Source of the DNA: an uncultured bacterium
GTDB lineage: Bacteria > Verrucomicrobiota > Kiritimatiellia > RFP12 > UBA1067
NCBI GenBank assembly: GCA_900547945.1
Contig: URIT01000137.1
Span: 1 to 8,109 of the forward strand
DNA: 8,109 bases
Direction: 5' to 3'
Shown here: one piece after another, positions 1-5,683 of the stretch
How the letters are laid out: every line of letters starts with the position of its first letter
Position numbering within the stretch: position 1 is the first letter of the stretch
Translations under genes and position numbers: made by a program
The notes under the pieces: generated by a model
What the model saw: the letters and a program-made list of their open reading frames with translations, nothing else
Databases searched by the model: none
Told to the model about the DNA's origin: nothing

Positions 1-404
1 CCGCCGTCCTCGGTCGGGGTGAACTGCACCATCGTGTCGATGTAGAGGCCGCCTGGGGGAAGCGCCTGGGCCGCGCCGAGCCTGCCGCCGATCCCCTCGC
101 CGTCGGTGTTGCCCGCCGCAAGCGAGCGCCAGAGCGTGCCGCCCTCGGTCGAGAGCTCCAGGTAGTTCTGGCCGCCCGCCGCCGGCGCGGCGAGGTTCTC
201 GCCGCCGTACGCCTTGACCGTGGAGCCGTCCTCGGATCCCGAGGCGCCGTCGTAGAGCCAGTACACCGACTGGCCGCCCGGCTCGACCGCGTCCGAGACC
301 TTCGCCCCCGCCGCGTAGCCTTCGAAGTCCGCCTTGGGGACGTCGATGGCCGCGAAGAGGGCGAACGTCGATGCGCATGCAAGCGCAAACGTCAGATTCT
401 TCAT
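1..404 (-). CDS. Secreted protein of unknown function, N-terminal part (cut by window edge)
   Basis: Only the first 134 codons lie in the window; the gene continues past position 1. The ATG at 404-402 is preceded by a purine-rich AGAAGGGAAAG that can serve as ribosome binding site. The protein opens MKNLTFALACASTFALFA, a charged start plus hydrophobic core typical of a Sec signal peptide, with cleavage probably after the alanines near residue 19. The mature part is rich in Gly, Ala and acidic residues, with a DFEGYAAG segment near residues 26-33 and YIDTMVQFTPTEDG at the visible end, compatible with a beta-sandwich extracellular or cell-surface protein. No catalytic motif is visible. It has its own promoter (484-512), so it is probably not co-transcribed with the phosphomannomutase upstream. 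Secretion is well supported; the family is not identified. Confidence 0.75.
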   Translation of the reverse strand, partial: MKNLTFALACASTFALFAAIDVPKADFEGYAAGAKVSDAVEPGGQSVYWLYDGASGSEDGSTVKAYGGENLAAPAAGGQNYLELSTEGGTLWRSLAAGNTDGEGIGGRLGAAQALPPGGLYIDTMVQFTPTEDG

Positions 405-483
405 GTCGTCTTTCCCTTCTCCCCGCGAGAAAACAGAAGCATCCGCGCCCCCGCGAGGCCCGGTTCTTCTGCTGACGATGTGA

Positions 484-512
484 ATGATAGCAGAAAACTG
501 ACTCCCGCGCAA
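484..512 (-). promoter_or_regulatory. Probable sigma70-type promoter of the secreted-protein gene
   Basis: Read on the minus strand, TTGCGC (512-507) is followed after 17 nt by TATCAT (489-484), a 5/6 match to the -10 consensus. Transcription would begin near 477 and give a leader of about 73 nt. In that leader CAGAAG and CTTCTG (466-471 and 434-439) can pair around a GC-rich loop. The -35 match is weak. Confidence 0.5.
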
Positions 513-559
513 GGGGAACCGGCGTGATTGGGATTTTTTGGGGTAGGTTTTAGGTCCTA

Positions 560-580
560 GCGGGAGGGTCGCGCTCCCGC
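560..580. repeat. Hairpin next to GGTTTTA units, copy 1
   Basis: GCGGGAG (560-566) and CTCCCGC (574-580) form a perfect 7-bp stem with a 7-nt loop, directly after two GGTTTTA-type units. The 19 bases 562-580 recur as an exact reverse complement at 838-856. Confidence 0.75.
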
Positions 581-794
581 CGCCCCTCCGTTTTACCACG
601 GACACACTGAAGCCGTGTCGCGGCACACAGAACACACGGAATACCAAGACCCTACACACACACCACTATCTTCTGTGTGTTCTGTGGTTGAGAGAGAAGA
701 GGATTCGTCGTTTCGCGCGTCGTCGTTTTGCCTCACGCAGAGACGCGGAGAGGCAGAGAGCGCAGAGATTCATTGGGTTGAGAGGGGGTCATGA

Positions 795-822
795 GGTTTT
801 AGGTTCTAGGTTTTAGGTTTTA
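795..822. repeat. Four tandem 7-bp GGTTTTA units
   Basis: Units run 795-801, 802-808, 809-815 and 816-822. The second reads GGTTCTA and the others GGTTTTA. The array resembles a telomeric or iteron-like repeat but is very short. Two units of the same type occur at 546-559. Confidence 0.85.
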
Positions 823-826
823 GCAT

Positions 827-856
827 GGGAGGGTTGCGCGGGAGCGCGACCCTCCC
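827..856. repeat. Long hairpin next to GGTTTTA units, copy 2
   Basis: GGGAGGGT (827-834) pairs with ACCCTCCC (849-856). The stem continues inward through one G-T and four Watson-Crick pairs to a GGGA loop (840-843), about 13 pairs in all. No T-run follows on either strand, so it is not a standard intrinsic terminator. Confidence 0.75.
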
Positions 857-902
857 GATCCAGGATCTCCGTGCCCTCGTGCCTCCACGCGCCCCGTGTC
901 AA

Positions 903-917
903 CCGGCCGGAGGCCGG
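903..917 (-). terminator. Possible weak hairpin terminator after the phosphomannomutase gene
   Basis: CCGGCC (903-908) and GGCCGG (912-917) form a 6-bp stem with a 3-nt loop, 24 nt past the phosphomannomutase stop. No U-tract follows on the minus strand, so if it acts in termination it is not a classic intrinsic terminator. Confidence 0.25.
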
Positions 918-940
918 GAAAGGTGGCGGCAGGCCCGTGA

Positions 941-2272
941 CTAACTGCGGATGAGCGCGAGCATCGCGTCGCGCCTTGCGGCCATCAGGTCGGGCGTCTT
1001 CGCCTCCAGGTTGAGGCGCACGAGCGGTTCGGTGTTCGACATGCGCACGTTGAACCACCAGCCCTCCGCGTCCCAGCGGTCGACGGAGACGCCGTCAAGC
1101 TCGAAGAAGTCGGGGAACTGCACCTTGATCTTCGCGAGCACCGCCGCCGCGTCCGCCACCTTCGAGTTGATCTCCCCGCTCTGCGCGTACTTGCGCAGGG
1201 GCGCGACGAGCGCGCTGAGGGGCTGCGACGCGCGGGAGACGATGTTCGCGAGGGCGAAGGTCGCCATGGAACTCGACTCGGCGGTGGAGTTCGCCTTGAA
1301 GTAGTAGTGGCCCGAAAGCTCGCCCGCGAAGATCGCGTCGTTCTCGCGCATCTGCGCCTTGATGAAGGAGTGGCCCACACGGCTCATCATCGGCCTGCCG
1401 CCGGCGGCGGTGATGGTTTCCTGCACGACCTTGGAGGAACGCAGGTCGTAGAAGCAGACGGCGCCGGGGTTCGTCCGCAGGAGGTCCTGGGAAATGAGGG
1501 CCGTCACGAAGTCCATCGGGATGACGTCGCCCTTCTCGTCCAGGAAGCCCGCGCGGTCCGCATCGCCGTCGAACGCGACGCCGAAGGCGTACTTGCCGGG
1601 GTTGGCGCGCATGAGCGCCTGGAGGTCCTTCAGCGTCTCGACGTGGAGGGGGTTCGCGTCATGGTTCGGGAAGTCGCCGTCGTAGTCGCCGTAGAGGGCG
1701 TCGTAGGTGAGGGGCGAGCCGGCGAAGGCCGCGCTTTCGGCGATGCCCATGCCGTTCGCGAAGTCGACGGCGATGTGGAGGGGCCTCGCCATGTGCTGGA
1801 AGGTCGCGACGTGCGCGGCGTATTCCTTCGAAATGTCCGCGTGCGTGATCTCGCCGACGCCGCGGGGCGGCTCGTTGAGGTCCATCGCCTCGACCATCCT
1901 CTCGATGTCCTTGATACCCGTCGCGCCGGAGATCGGCACCGCGTTCGCGCGGCAGAGCTTGCAGCCGTTCCACTCCTTCGTGTTGTGGGAGGCCGTGATC
2001 ATCACGCTGCCGTCCGCCTTGAAGAAGGTGTTCGCGAAATAGCTCATCGGGGTGGAGGCGAGGCCGATGTCGATGACGTCCACGCCCTCGTCCACGAGGC
2101 CCTGCGCAAAGGCGTCGAAGAGGGGCTTCGAGTGGACGCGGCAGTCACGGGCGACGACGACCTTGCCGACCTTGGCGAACTGCGCGTAGGCGCGCGCGAT
2201 CTTGTAGAAGACATCCTGCGTCAGGTCCTGTCCGTAGATGCCGCGAATGTCGTACGCCTTGAAGATGCTCAT
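941..2272 (-). CDS. manB: Phosphomannomutase/phosphoglucomutase (alpha-D-phosphohexomutase family)
   Basis: The 443-residue enzyme interconverts hexose 6-phosphate and hexose 1-phosphate (mannose and/or glucose), supplying GDP-mannose or UDP-glucose for polysaccharide synthesis in the cytoplasm. All family signatures are present: YDIRG at residues 7-11; the phosphoserine loop TASHN with catalytic Ser95; the Mg-binding loop DGDADR at 235-240; the sugar-selecting loop GELSGHYYF at 317-325; and the phosphate-binding RMSNTEP at 410-416. Length matches bacterial ManB/CpsG/AlgC-type enzymes. The start at 2272 is chosen because MSIFKAYDIRG fits the family N-terminus and AGAGGA (2283-2278) lies 5 nt before it; the frame stays open upstream to 2380, but that part covers the promoter. 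The gene has its own promoter and no close operon partner. Mannose versus glucose preference cannot be read from sequence. Confidence 0.95.
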   Translation of the reverse strand: MSIFKAYDIRGIYGQDLTQDVFYKIARAYAQFAKVGKVVVARDCRVHSKPLFDAFAQGLVDEGVDVIDIGLASTPMSYFANTFFKADGSVMITASHNTKEWNGCKLCRANAVPISGATGIKDIERMVEAMDLNEPPRGVGEITHADISKEYAAHVATFQHMARPLHIAVDFANGMGIAESAAFAGSPLTYDALYGDYDGDFPNHDANPLHVETLKDLQALMRANPGKYAFGVAFDGDADRAGFLDEKGDVIPMDFVTALISQDLLRTNPGAVCFYDLRSSKVVQETITAAGGRPMMSRVGHSFIKAQMRENDAIFAGELSGHYYFKANSTAESSSMATFALANIVSRASQPLSALVAPLRKYAQSGEINSKVADAAAVLAKIKVQFPDFFELDGVSVDRWDAEGWWFNVRMSNTEPLVRLNLEAKTPDLMAARRDAMLALIRS

Positions 2273-2867
2273 GTTGTTCCTCTTTCCTGTTTGCCCCGAC
2301 TTTCGGGGAACGCAGATTATACCAAAAGAAACGCCATGGAGGCACCCCTTCTGCCGTCCGCCGGGCGACATCGTTGTCAATAAAAGCCGTGTAGCCGTGA
2401 ATGCGAACAGGTTCTAGTGCGATAATATCACCCTCTATGCTTCGGATCAGTGGCGTTCCGTTCTCGTCCTTCCAGTCCTTTTCCAAATCCTCTTCGCGGA
2501 CAACCATTATTTCGATATGATGATTCTTTGCTTTCTGAAGAGCGCCGCTTTGATATCTAACAGAAGTAGCCAATATCGGGATGATGTCGGGGAAATCAAT
2601 CATCTTCCCGATCAAAGCATCTACACGTTCGATACTGACCCCGTTCTGATAATCTTTGCACTCGATCATCGACTTCTTTAGGGTTCCAAACTCTTCGTGT
2701 TCCCAATACAGGTCAAACTGTCGCTCAATTCCTCCTTGGTCGACTATTTTCACGTTATGGCGAATGTCAATATTGCGATGATGCGGCAAGTCTTTGGTTC
2801 GTTGCAAAGCCTCATACACCTTTTTGACAAACAGCTCATACGGAATGCCTGTATTGACTTGAGTCAT
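2145..2867 (-). CDS. Mrr-like PD-(D/E)XK nuclease, 3'-truncated and reading out of frame into manB
   Basis: Residues 1 to about 166 form a coherent protein. A helical start is followed by DQGGIERQFDLYWEHEE (Asp52) and SMIECKDYQNG with the E69-x-K71 signature, then ILATSVRYQSGALQKAKNHHIEI, the usual core of Mrr/restriction-endonuclease-like folds that cut or bind DNA. After HGYTAFIDND (to about 2372) the sequence changes to Arg-rich residues encoded by the phosphomannomutase promoter, ribosome binding site and first codons in another frame, ending at a chance stop at 2145. The true C-terminus is therefore lost. The ATG at 2867 follows GTAAGGAG with a longish 11-nt gap. It is the last gene of the toxin/antitoxin operon, 123 nt after the HigA-ImmA stop. 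The nuclease core seems intact, but folding and activity of the truncated product are uncertain. The exact family is not assigned. Confidence 0.7.
   Translation of the reverse strand: MTQVNTGIPYELFVKKVYEALQRTKDLPHHRNIDIRHNVKIVDQGGIERQFDLYWEHEEFGTLKKSMIECKDYQNGVSIERVDALIGKMIDFPDIIPILATSVRYQSGALQKAKNHHIEIMVVREEDLEKDWKDENGTPLIRSIEGDIIALEPVRIHGYTAFIDNDVARRTAEGVPPWRFFWYNLRSPKVGANRKEEQHEHLQGVRHSRHLRTGPDAGCLLQDRARLRAVRQGRQGRRRP
2294..2308 (-). promoter_or_regulatory. Hairpin at the 5' end of the phosphomannomutase leader
   Basis: On the minus strand CCCCGA, a 3-nt loop and TCGGGG form a perfect 6-bp stem (2308-2294). It starts at about the predicted transcription start and ends about 10 nt before the ribosome binding site. 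A 5'-terminal stem of this kind can protect mRNA from 5'-end decay; that role is inferred. Confidence 0.45.
2316..2344 (-). promoter_or_regulatory. Extended -10 promoter of the phosphomannomutase gene
   Basis: The minus strand reads TGGTATAAT, a perfect TATAAT (2321-2316) with the TG of an extended -10. The element 17 nt upstream (TGCCTC, 2344-2339) is a poor -35, as is common for extended -10 promoters. Transcription would start near 2309, giving a leader of about 37 nt. The promoter lies on the backbone side of the junction near 2372. Confidence 0.65.
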
Positions 2868-2990
2868 GACTCGCTTAACTCCTTACGAATACGCTCTCAG
2901 CTGATTGACCAGTTCAAACACTCGCATCGCGGGATTGCAGGCGTGCGGTGGCAGATGCTTGCAACGGCTGAATGTGCGTTCGACTCCCAA

Positions 2991-4121
2991 TTACGATAGT
3001 GCCCAGCTGCCGATGTCGTCCCATTTGATCATCGGCATATGATATTCCTTGATTGCAAAGAATCTGTTGCAAAGCTTTTGGTAGCGCCCAAAGACAAGTG
3101 CGACAGAAACGCCAATCCGCTTTGCGATATCGCGCATAGCCGAAAGTGACCCGTTGCCAAGACATATCTGATTGTCAAACGTGGACGGAATAAGCATTTC
3201 CGCTGCCTTTGCGTCTGCCGCCAGCTCGATGTCACTGTTTTCCTTGTCCGTGACGTAAATGAGATCCTGCTTGCCTTCAAGGACATGTGCCGCTTCATGA
3301 TAAAGCGAGAACACGATTCGGTCTAATGCACCGGAATGCAACGTCAGAACAATGACAGGATGTTCTTTTAGCCAGAATGCCACACCATTCAGGTTCTTGA
3401 CGTCTTTAACCTTCTTGAGATAAACAACTTCAACGCCCGTCTTTGCCAGTTCGTCCTTTACCTGAAACAGAAAGTCCTTAACCGTTAACGATCCCGAATC
3501 AATAGATGCCGTCAGATGGCGAATCTCGTCCAACGTACTCTTAAAGGCTTCCGCGTCATACGTGGCGAGAGTCGGCAGGTGTTCAATTGCCACACGCGCG
3601 GCCATTTGCAACCAGGCCGTCAAGGCTGTCGAATTCGACTCAACGCCCTTGACGGCGCGGGCGGCAAATGAATACGGTGTATGAATTTCGTCATACGCAT
3701 CAACCGAGGACACATTGTAGAACGAACAAAGTGCCGCAAGTTGCTCGCCTACTTTCCGCTTGCGAAAATCAACAGGCAAGAATTTTGCGGCAATCAGATC
3801 CGAGATAGGCTGCTTCTTGATCCAGTTCTTTTGATTTTCGGCCTGTTTCTCCGCTTCCTGGCACAAGACTTGATGCCGATAATCGGCCTCAAGCTTGCTC
3901 CAGAATTCGGCGCTCGCCCCCGTAACGAGCTCTAACCGACGCGCCGTGTCAGGCGTGATCGGCTGAGTGCCATTCAAAATCCGGTAATACGTCGGCTTGG
4001 AAATCTCCATCCGCTTGCAGAATTCCAACACCGACATTCCGCAATCGTTCAGCCAATCTTGAATGAACTCTCCCGGCGGGATTAGATACCCTGCCGTCAT
4101 CTCAACCATCTTCTCTACCAT
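2991..4121 (-). CDS. HigA-type HTH antitoxin fused to ImmA/IrrE zinc metallopeptidase
   Basis: This 376-residue protein has two parts. Residues about 15-85 are a HigA-like helix-turn-helix (MSVLEFCKRMEISKPTYYRILNG, then TARRLELVTGASAEFW), which should bind the operon promoter and neutralise the toxin. Residues about 225-350 are an ImmA/IrrE (COG2856) peptidase with the zinc motif HEAAH at 275-279 and the probable third ligand Glu299 in SDIELAADAKAAEMLIP. The start at 4121 is preferred over an in-frame ATG at 4157 because AAAGGAG (4135-4129) sits 7 nt before it; the 4157 start would overlap the toxin stop. It follows the toxin by 28 nt, the toxin-first order typical of HigBA. By analogy with ImmA, the peptidase may cleave a repressor, possibly its own HTH part, under stress; that is inference. 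Confidence 0.88.
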   Translation of the reverse strand: MVEKMVEMTAGYLIPPGEFIQDWLNDCGMSVLEFCKRMEISKPTYYRILNGTQPITPDTARRLELVTGASAEFWSKLEADYRHQVLCQEAEKQAENQKNWIKKQPISDLIAAKFLPVDFRKRKVGEQLAALCSFYNVSSVDAYDEIHTPYSFAARAVKGVESNSTALTAWLQMAARVAIEHLPTLATYDAEAFKSTLDEIRHLTASIDSGSLTVKDFLFQVKDELAKTGVEVVYLKKVKDVKNLNGVAFWLKEHPVIVLTLHSGALDRIVFSLYHEAAHVLEGKQDLIYVTDKENSDIELAADAKAAEMLIPSTFDNQICLGNGSLSAMRDIAKRIGVSVALVFGRYQKLCNRFFAIKEYHMPMIKWDDIGSWALS

Positions 4122-4149
4122 GACATTTCTCCTTTCGTTTGCTGTAGCA

Positions 4150-4491
4150 TTATTCATGCGTATCTATATGCAAGTCTGTCACCACAACGGCTTTGACATT
4201 GTCCATATCAATGCCGCCATCGGCCTTTTTAGGCACAGGCGGTTTAGGCTCAAAAAGAACCCGATAGGGGTCTCGCTCGTCAAGCGAATACTTGCCTTTC
4301 TTGTCGTTGTGGAGAAGATGACAACGGAACGAACGGAAAAACGGCTTGAAAAGCTCAGCCAAATTCGGTGCCGCCCGCAAAGCATTGAGGCATTTGGCAA
4401 TCCACTTGCCGCTCTGCCCGTACTCGCGAGTCAACGCCTTCATATCGGCAGCCACCTTGGCCATCTTCGCATTCTTAAAGAAAACCTGCAT
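4150..4491 (-). CDS. HigB/RelE-like toxin of a type II toxin-antitoxin pair
   Basis: The 113-residue protein begins MQVFFKNAKMAK, like HigB-type toxins, and has the small-RelE pattern. A helical N-terminal half includes LTREYGQSGKWIAKCLNAL and is followed by a strand-rich C-terminal half with KGKYSLDERDPYRVLFEP (residues about 68-85) and VKAVVVTDLHIDTHE at the end. Such toxins are ribosome-dependent mRNA endonucleases. The start at 4491 is chosen because AAAGGGA lies just upstream, the family N-terminus fits, and the promoter at 4528-4556 gives a 30-nt leader; a longer frame from a TTG at 4515 would leave almost no leader. It is the first gene of the operon, with the antitoxin next. An insertion of about 12 residues (PKPPVPKKADGG) between the last strands is unusual. 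Activity is inferred from family only. Confidence 0.78.
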   Translation of the reverse strand: MQVFFKNAKMAKVAADMKALTREYGQSGKWIAKCLNALRAAPNLAELFKPFFRSFRCHLLHNDKKGKYSLDERDPYRVLFEPKPPVPKKADGGIDMDNVKAVVVTDLHIDTHE

Positions 4492-4504
4492 GAAGTCCCT
4501 TTCC

Positions 4505-4556
4505 GTCTCAACCAACGAAACGAGTATATTGTATCATATTTTGAGACTCCGAACAA
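4505..4556 (-). promoter_or_regulatory. Promoter and candidate operator of the toxin-antitoxin operon
   Basis: On the minus strand TTGTTC (4556-4551) is followed after 17 nt by TACAAT (4533-4528), placing the start near 4521. The -10 region lies between inverted repeats GTCTCAA (4505-4511) and TTGAGAC (4541-4547), the latter within the promoter spacer. These are a plausible binding site for the HigA-type HTH and would allow autoregulation. The operator role is inferred from the symmetry. Confidence 0.5.
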
Positions 4557-4575
4557 GGGCATCCAGAGGAACTCT

Positions 4576-4707
4576 CAGGGCTGACCAATTTGAAATTTAG
4601 TTAATTCCTGAATGGCGCTGCGCCGCAACGGGCGAAGCGCCTCTTCCCTTAATGTGCAAATGTGCAAGTGTGCAAGCGGGCAGTGTGCGGTGGTGAGTGC
4701 CAGTGTC
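4576..4707. repeat. Left arm of a long inverted repeat (132 bp)
   Basis: This arm is the reverse complement of 6366-6504 apart from one substitution (T at 4598 opposite C at 6482) and one missing 7-bp unit. It starts CAGGGCTGACC at the outer end. It contains a 28-nt hairpin (4614-4641), three 8-bp units TGTGCAA(A/G) (4653-4676) and a single GTGAGTG (4693-4699). No gene lies in it. Confidence 0.95.
4614..4641. repeat. Imperfect 28-nt hairpin in the left arm
   Basis: GGCGCT (4614-4619) pairs with AGCGCC (4636-4641). After one G/A mismatch, CGCC (4621-4624) pairs with GGCG (4631-4634), leaving a 6-nt loop GCAACG. The same structure is at 6439-6466 in the right arm. Confidence 0.8.
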
Positions 4708-5541
4708 TTCAGGGCGGGTGCCGTGCGCCGAAGGCAATGAGCAGCTTCGGTGCGTGGCCGCAGCCAGGCTCCGTGATCCGTCCGTCCTTCATGTCCCGGT
4801 CACTCAGGCCGCGAGCATCTCTTCGAGCGCCTCGGGCGACTGGTTCGCCATCATCCGCGCCTTCTTCGTTCCGCATTTGTGCTTCCTTGCGCATCGGTTC
4901 AGCAGATTCACCGCGATTCGCGTCAGCGTCGCGCGGTTCTCGGCGGCATGGAGCGTACGTGCCGTGCAGTAGTCCTCGCCGAAGGTGACGTCGAGCGTCC
5001 AGTGGAGACGGTTCTCGATCCCCCAGTGCGCCCGGACCACCATGAGTGCGCGGTCCGGATCGACGGGGAGCGACGTGATGTAGAGCCGCTTCTCGGTCGA
5101 GGTCTCCCACTTGCCCGTCTCCCTGTTCCTGGTCGTCCGCTCGGACACGATCATGATGACGCTCCTCAGACCGACCCACTCGTCCTTGTCCTGGAACCAT
5201 CCGATGTAGTCGGTCTGGCAGTAGGTGCGCTTCTCGATCCGCCCGTGGTGCTTTCCGACGACCGTCTTCGACTTCTTGAAAAGGCCGCTGTTCGCCGCAA
5301 GCTCCTTCTCGAACGGCATGCGCATCTCCTCGTGGAAGGTCTTCTGGTCGTCCTTGGGCGCGACGACGTAGTGGCACTTCTTCTCGACGAAGATCTTCCG
5401 GACGATCTTCTTCTGGCAGCCCATCGCGCCGATCGTCACGACGCAGCCCTCGCGGTCGAACGGAAGTCGCTCGCGCAGCTTCGCCGCGAAGACCATGTCG
5501 TGCACGCGATGCCTCCGGTGGTTGCCGTGAAGCGGGTCCGG

Positions 5542-5577
5542 GATGACCATGATGACCGTGATGACCGACATGACCGT
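5542..5577. repeat. Four 9-bp tandem repeats GATGACCRT
   Basis: Units are GATGACCAT, GATGACCGT, GATGACCGA and CATGACCGT at 5542-5577. They keep the reading frame and lie close to where transposase homology begins, so they may mark a deletion or slippage junction. Confidence 0.75.
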
Positions 5578-5647
5578 GCTCTCGATACCGTTTCCGATGT
5601 TTATCTCCTGCTGTTCCTTTCGTTGCTGAAAAAGTGAAAACACACCC

Positions 5648-5676
5648 TTGACAGGTTGTGTCCTATAGTACACAAT
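5648..5676 (+). promoter_or_regulatory. Promoter of the DUF6788-like gene with embedded palindrome
   Basis: TTGACA (5648-5653) is a perfect -35. A -10 of CACAAT (5671-5676) lies 17 nt on and would start transcription at about the ATG (5684). Inside it, TTGTGT (5656-5661) and ACACAA (5670-5675) form a palindrome around CCTATAGT. On the other strand TTGACC (5695-5690) and TACTAT (5670-5665) could form a divergent promoter with a long 19-nt spacer. A shared operator is a fair inference. Confidence 0.5.
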
Positions 5677-5683
5677 ATGTGCC

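Larger units (their letters stand above)
541..857. repeat. Composite block of short tandem repeats and hairpins
   Basis: This stretch carries no convincing gene and is built of repeated elements. In order: two 7-bp units GGTTTTA/GGTCCTA (546-559) abutting a perfect 7-bp hairpin (560-580); a 12-bp inverted repeat CACAGAACACAC (626-637) with GTGTGTTCTGTG (675-686); four 8-bp units of type CGCAGAGA (736-768, one extra base before the last); four 7-bp units GGTTTTA (795-822, one variant); and a long hairpin (827-856). The two ends are related: both place GGTTTTA units directly before GGGAGGGT(C/T)GCGC. The rest of 405-940 holds the left gene's promoter and leader and a short GC hairpin after the phosphomannomutase stop. 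Confidence 0.8.
2372..4575. other. AT-richer accessory segment carrying the toxin-antitoxin/nuclease operon
   Basis: Base composition drops visibly compared with both flanks. The left edge is set by the abrupt end of nuclease-like sequence near 2372. The right edge abuts the left inverted arm at 4576. No integrase, tRNA or attachment-site repeat is seen at either edge, so the acquisition route is unknown. The exact junction is an estimate. Confidence 0.5.

Noticed and set aside
736..822. CRISPR-like array
   Set aside because: Units of 7-8 bp in direct tandem without unique spacers are not CRISPR repeats, and no cas gene is present.
827..856. Intrinsic terminator for the phosphomannomutase gene
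   Set aside because: The hairpin is strong, but no T-run follows on the minus strand, and it belongs to the GGTTTTA-linked repeat.
2273..2380. Upstream extension of the phosphomannomutase by 36 residues
   Set aside because: The extra codons cover a perfect -10 promoter, a leader hairpin and the ribosome binding site. The family N-terminus begins at the 2272 start.
1307..2383. Long plus-strand open frame opposite the phosphomannomutase gene
   Set aside because: It is the antisense shadow of a GC-rich gene: rich in Arg, Val, His and Asp, no family motif, no ribosome binding site, while the minus strand encodes every phosphohexomutase signature.
2883..2990. Possible 35-codon TTG-started frame between the HigA-ImmA and nuclease genes
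   Set aside because: It is simply the in-frame continuation past the HigA-ImmA stop, with no ribosome binding site or recognisable motif. Its stop overlaps the nuclease's ribosome binding site, which could be chance.
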